Made by a program: the position numbers and the translations under genes
Shown: positions 60,981 through 64,000 of the stretch, in pieces
Layout: every line of letters begins with the position of its first letter
Numbering within the stretch: position 1 is the first letter of the stretch
The notes under the pieces: generated by a model
What the model saw: the letters and a program-made list of their open reading frames with translations, nothing else
The model's database searches: none
Told to the model about the DNA's origin: nothing
Origin: Mugil cephalus
Lineage: Eukaryota > Chordata > Actinopteri > Mugiliformes > Mugilidae
Assembly: GCF_022458985.1 (NCBI RefSeq)
Contig: NC_061770.1
Span: 36,623,599 to 36,687,598, forward strand
Direction of reading: 5' to 3'
Length of the DNA stretch: 64,000 nucleotides

Positions 60981-63767
60981 ATGGAGGTAAACACATATTT
61001 TAAGGAATACAAATACAGCCTTCTTGACAAACTGTGTATGGGTTCATGTTATATTTACATTTTATTCTCATTTATCAAAAGGACATCAGTGATGAAGACT
61101 CGTTTGTTGACCTTTACTGTGAGGAAGTAGAGGATCTTCCAGCAGCATGTTCTGTCTGTGAGGATGATCATCAACAGACTGATACAGGAGGTAAAGGTCA
61201 ACTTTAGGAGACGTTTCAGCAGACAGGTCAACATGATGTGTAGTGTAGCTGTAAGTTAAATCATTACATTATTCATGTGACAAGGACAGCGTATAATATC
61301 AGCAGAGAGTTAGTGTCTCCTCGTAATGTAAGTGAAAGCAATACAGAAATGAAGCTCCATTTAGTCTCCTTCCACCCATGACCCACAGACAGAAGTAATT
61401 ATCACTTTACATCTGGGAGTCCAAACACATGTTAGTCATAACTATGAGGGAGTTTGAGAGGGAAGATGGCGCCATCTTCTAGTGACAGTGACACCCTGCA
61501 ACTGAATGAATAGTCATGTTCACTGGTAAATCTAGGAAGGGCCAAAGTTCAAAGGAAATTTAGTTAACTTTGTTCAGACTCAGATTTCCTCCTGTGTCAT
61601 TTTTATGCTGCTCTCTGTAATAATAAATTAGCAACATTGGTCTCAGCCCCACACTGAAACTAATTACACTATATAGAAACAGAAAACCAGTGAGAGTGAA
61701 AAAGAAATCATAAAAAGATGGACAACTTTTATTACAATGCCAAATATTGTTTTCAATGCTGAAGATTAAAGTCAGGGTATGGCCTCGTAAATCTGAGGCC
61801 AGGTTATAAATAATGAAGTGAAAATAAAGAAAAGTAAAAAGAACAGTGAGTATGTACAGTCTTGAAAAGCGTCTGTGGCATTCATCAATATTTAGGTACT
61901 TTTCACTTGGGTAAGAGCAGAATTTAAGAGAGACCTCACCCCACCAAAAATTGAATAAAAAGGCAGAAGGCAAAAACACAACTGACACTAATCATTGTGA
62001 GTTCATTAACACACATGTACACGGTCTGTAAAGAGGGCCTCATCCTCCGCAGCCACAGCAGGATTCAGCATTTCTACAAAGGAAGATCACTTGGGCATCA
62101 CGCTTAGCAGATTAAAGGACTAAACCATTTCACCTTGATGGTGCACACACTAATTTTGTATTAACTTCCTTATTTGACACAATCCAGGACATCCTGTCTG
62201 TGACATTATTGGCCTATATTAACAGTAGAATGATTGAGTTCATTTGTGGTTTATTTCACAGTGAACAAGAATGTTATAATTAGTAACACCATCACTCCAC
62301 ACCAATGTTTTGTATATTTCAGCCAACATATATGAGACAAAAAAAATACTTCTCATTAAAATATATTAAAGTCCAACAATAAATGGTAAACTGAAGAAGT
62401 TTTATTATAAAATGTCTCATAAAAACAAAAGTATCACAGGAGTCCCTATAAAAGACTCGAAAATTTGTGAAAAATTAGGGAATCTCAAATGAATAGTTCT
62501 ATAAAAAAACTCATGGAGCTGGGAACTTGAACTTTGGTCCACTCGTTCCTGAGACATGTGAGACTTGTCCATTGATGGCACTGTCATGGTTTTGTGTCTT
62601 GTTTTAAGTTTCCTCTTTTATTTTGTTTAGTTTCTTGATTTCCTGTCTGTTGTGTTTCTTCGTGGCTCATTGGTTTCTCCTGGTGTCATTGCCCTGATTT
62701 GTCTCACCTGTGTCTTGTCATCCCTCAGCCCTCGTGTGATTTTATAGCCCTGCTTTCCCTTTGTTCCCTGTCGTGTCGTTGTATTCTGTTCCATGTACCT
62801 GCCCTCTGCGGTGCCTTTTTTTTATTATTATTAAATACTAGAGATGGGCAGATGAAGCTTCTGGGGCTTTTCTACCGAAAAGAGAGTCGAAGCTTTGAAG
62901 CTTTAAAGACAGACCCTACCAGTGACATCTAGTGGCCAGCTGCATTTATAGCAGCTATAAACTTTCAAACAATCCACACATCAATCAAGTCACTCTTAAG
63001 TAACTGTGTCAACATTTTGAAATGTGACTTATTGCTTGAAACTTGATTTAGATATCAATTATTTCTGCTGCGAAGTGAGATAAGAAGTATTTCAACATTA
63101 GTGTTTTCGAGACATGACAAGAAATTTCATTAGAAACCATTTACAACGGTAATGATAAGAAGGACATCCCTGGATTTGGATGATACTCCTTTTGCTGATT
63201 GTCATTAAGAGAAAATGGTTTTCATTTAACACATGGTGTGAAAGAGTCAAATTAAACAATTAAACTGTAGAGATACTTTTTTGGGGAATGATTCTGAAGG
63301 ACTTCCTTAGTGGAAGAAAAAGTGCATGAGAGAATTGTGCTTGTGGGATGTGTTTGTGGCTGTGCAACATTTTTTTTCCCACAACTTTTTTATTTCTGAA
63401 CAAGATCTGCTCAATGGTATAATTCTCCATTATTTCTCTTGTAAGGCTATTAAGCATGGAGGGAACACATCAAAGCACCTGAGCATCAAAGTTTCGTAAC
63501 TGTAGGGGCTAGGCCTCAGGCGAAGCCCCGTAGCCCCTAATTAAAGAGAGTGAATATGATAAATGTGATAATCTATATACTGTACATGCTGCCTCTTATC
63601 CAAGAGCAAGTTCGTGTGCTTTTAATCATTTCTAAAACTTATTAGCATGACATGTCTGCTCATTTTATCAAACCCTATGATGTTGTTTTCTTCACATTAT
63701 TTCTTCTTGGAAGGAAGATCAAGAGGAGAAGGATCAAGAGGAGAAGGAACAGGAGGAGAAGGAACAG
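60981..63767 (+). CDS. GVIN1-like gene 2, 5' part, running off the window
   Basis: Non-coding exon to 60,524; exon 2 60,925-60,986 (acceptor TTTCTTTCAG, start ATG at 60,981, donor GAG|GTAAAC); exon 3 61,082-61,190 (phase 0 in, 1 out); exon 4 63,714-63,767 (phase 1 in, 1 out). The encoded start is MEDISDEDSFVDLYCEEVED then LPAACSVCEDDHQQTDTG, an acidic leader with two cysteines, followed by GRSRGEGSRGEGTGGEGTG. The last exon is homologous to the 41,463-41,501 exon of gene 1 with one extra GSRGE-type unit. The frame stays open across all junctions. The GTPase part, if present, lies beyond 64,000. The start exon differs entirely from that of gene 1 although the promoter and glycine-rich exon are shared. 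Family assignment rests on that homology, not on a GTPase domain in view. Confidence 0.75.
61145..61532 (+). repeat. Segmental duplication source of the 50.87 kb fragment
   Basis: The 3' half of exon 3 and ~340 bp of intron match 50,866-51,252 almost base for base, diverging after TGTTCACTGGTAAA. Confidence 0.85.
61675..61790. repeat. Repeat unit shared with 36,715-36,832
   Basis: See the 36.7 kb entry; same order and strand. Confidence 0.6.
62585..62835. repeat. Unclassified fish repeat, pyrimidine-rich
   Basis: TCATGGTTTTGTGTCTTGTT, TCACCTGTGTCTTGTC and TTCCCTGTCGTGTCGTTGTA are phrases common in fish interspersed repeats. The part in view is not diagnostic; it may be a piece of an old retroelement end. 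Confidence 0.35.
62838..62945. repeat. hAT-type terminal fragment
   Basis: TAGAGATGGGCAGATGAAGC, GAAGCTTTGAAGCTTTAAAG and CAGTGACATCTAGTGGCC are the usual run of a fish hAT-like end. No second end was found. Confidence 0.4.
63503..63539. repeat. Palindromic hairpin element
   Basis: TAGGGGCTA and TAGCCCCTA form a perfect 9-bp stem, and inner GGC/GCC blocks extend it. A similar block in the other orientation is at 625-655, so it belongs to a dispersed repeat. Confidence 0.55.
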
Positions 63768-64000
63768 GTTTGATTATTCTTCATGTTGAGTTTAGACCCT
63801 TTTTTTTAAATTCATACATAGGTCGGCCACCTACTAAAGCTCATTATGTCAGTGGAAATTAGGCAAATTCTTTATTTTGTTGTTTTCGTAGTGGAAAGAC
63901 AGAGAGAGGAGGTAGCAGCATGTCTGCCTTGCTTTTTATCATGTGTGTTGGCCCTCCACTCAAAATGTTCAAACCAGATGTCTATGTCAAGTCTTGGCTT
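63541..64000. repeat. Segmental duplication, copy 2 (paired with 41,335-41,800)
   Basis: Near-identity with copy 1 runs to the window edge, so the true length is unknown. Confidence 0.85.

Noticed and set aside
1-64000. tRNA, rRNA or snoRNA genes
   Set aside because: No cloverleaf with intact A and B boxes was seen except the tRNA-derived SINE at 50.06 kb; no rRNA-like sequence was recognised by eye.

Overview
This is vertebrate, almost certainly percomorph teleost, nuclear DNA. The signs are GT-AG introns, AATAAA poly(A) signals, dense microsatellites, fish-type DNA transposons (Tc1, hAT, Harbinger, ISL2EU-like, pogo) and a tRNA-derived SINE. The recognisable proteins are vertebrate: ENDOD1-like nucleases, UFSP1, erythropoietin, POP7 and a very large interferon-inducible GTPase. 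UFSP1, EPO and POP7 also lie near one another on human 7q22, so the middle of the window looks like a conserved block.

Layout. 1-11 kb: three ENDOD1-like secreted nuclease genes in tandem on the + strand, each with two coding exons joined in phase 0. 11.5-12.3 kb: intronless UFSP1 on the - strand. 12.3-26 kb: no gene I can support; it holds a decayed Tc1 element, two Harbinger-related MITEs, other repeats and microsatellites. 26.07-31.78 kb: erythropoietin on + in five coding exons, including a proposed 22-nt first exon 3.8 kb upstream of the second. 34.1-35.9 kb: POP7 on -, convergent with EPO, with a separate 5' UTR exon. 36-38.4 kb: repeats.

38.4-64 kb is an accessory, immune-type region. 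A GVIN1-like (VLIG family) gene runs from an ISRE-type promoter at 38.43 kb to a stop at 48,353; its large GTPase exon is interrupted by two frame changes. The first half of a second, related gene starts from a better ISRE-type promoter at 60.39 kb and leaves the window at the right edge. Between them are a truncated copy of one second-gene exon (50.87 kb), a candidate minus-strand gene with a SAM-like first exon (55.8-54.5 kb) whose last exon was hit by a hAT element, a Harbinger transposase fragment, a LINE tail, a local tandem duplication, a decayed pogo-type transposase and a retroelement fossil. Several stretches recur between 36-42 kb and 50-64 kb, so this half grew by segmental duplication.

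Limits: all identifications are from reading translated sequence and recalled family features. No alignment, domain search or expression data were available; percentages and ages are not given because they were not computed.
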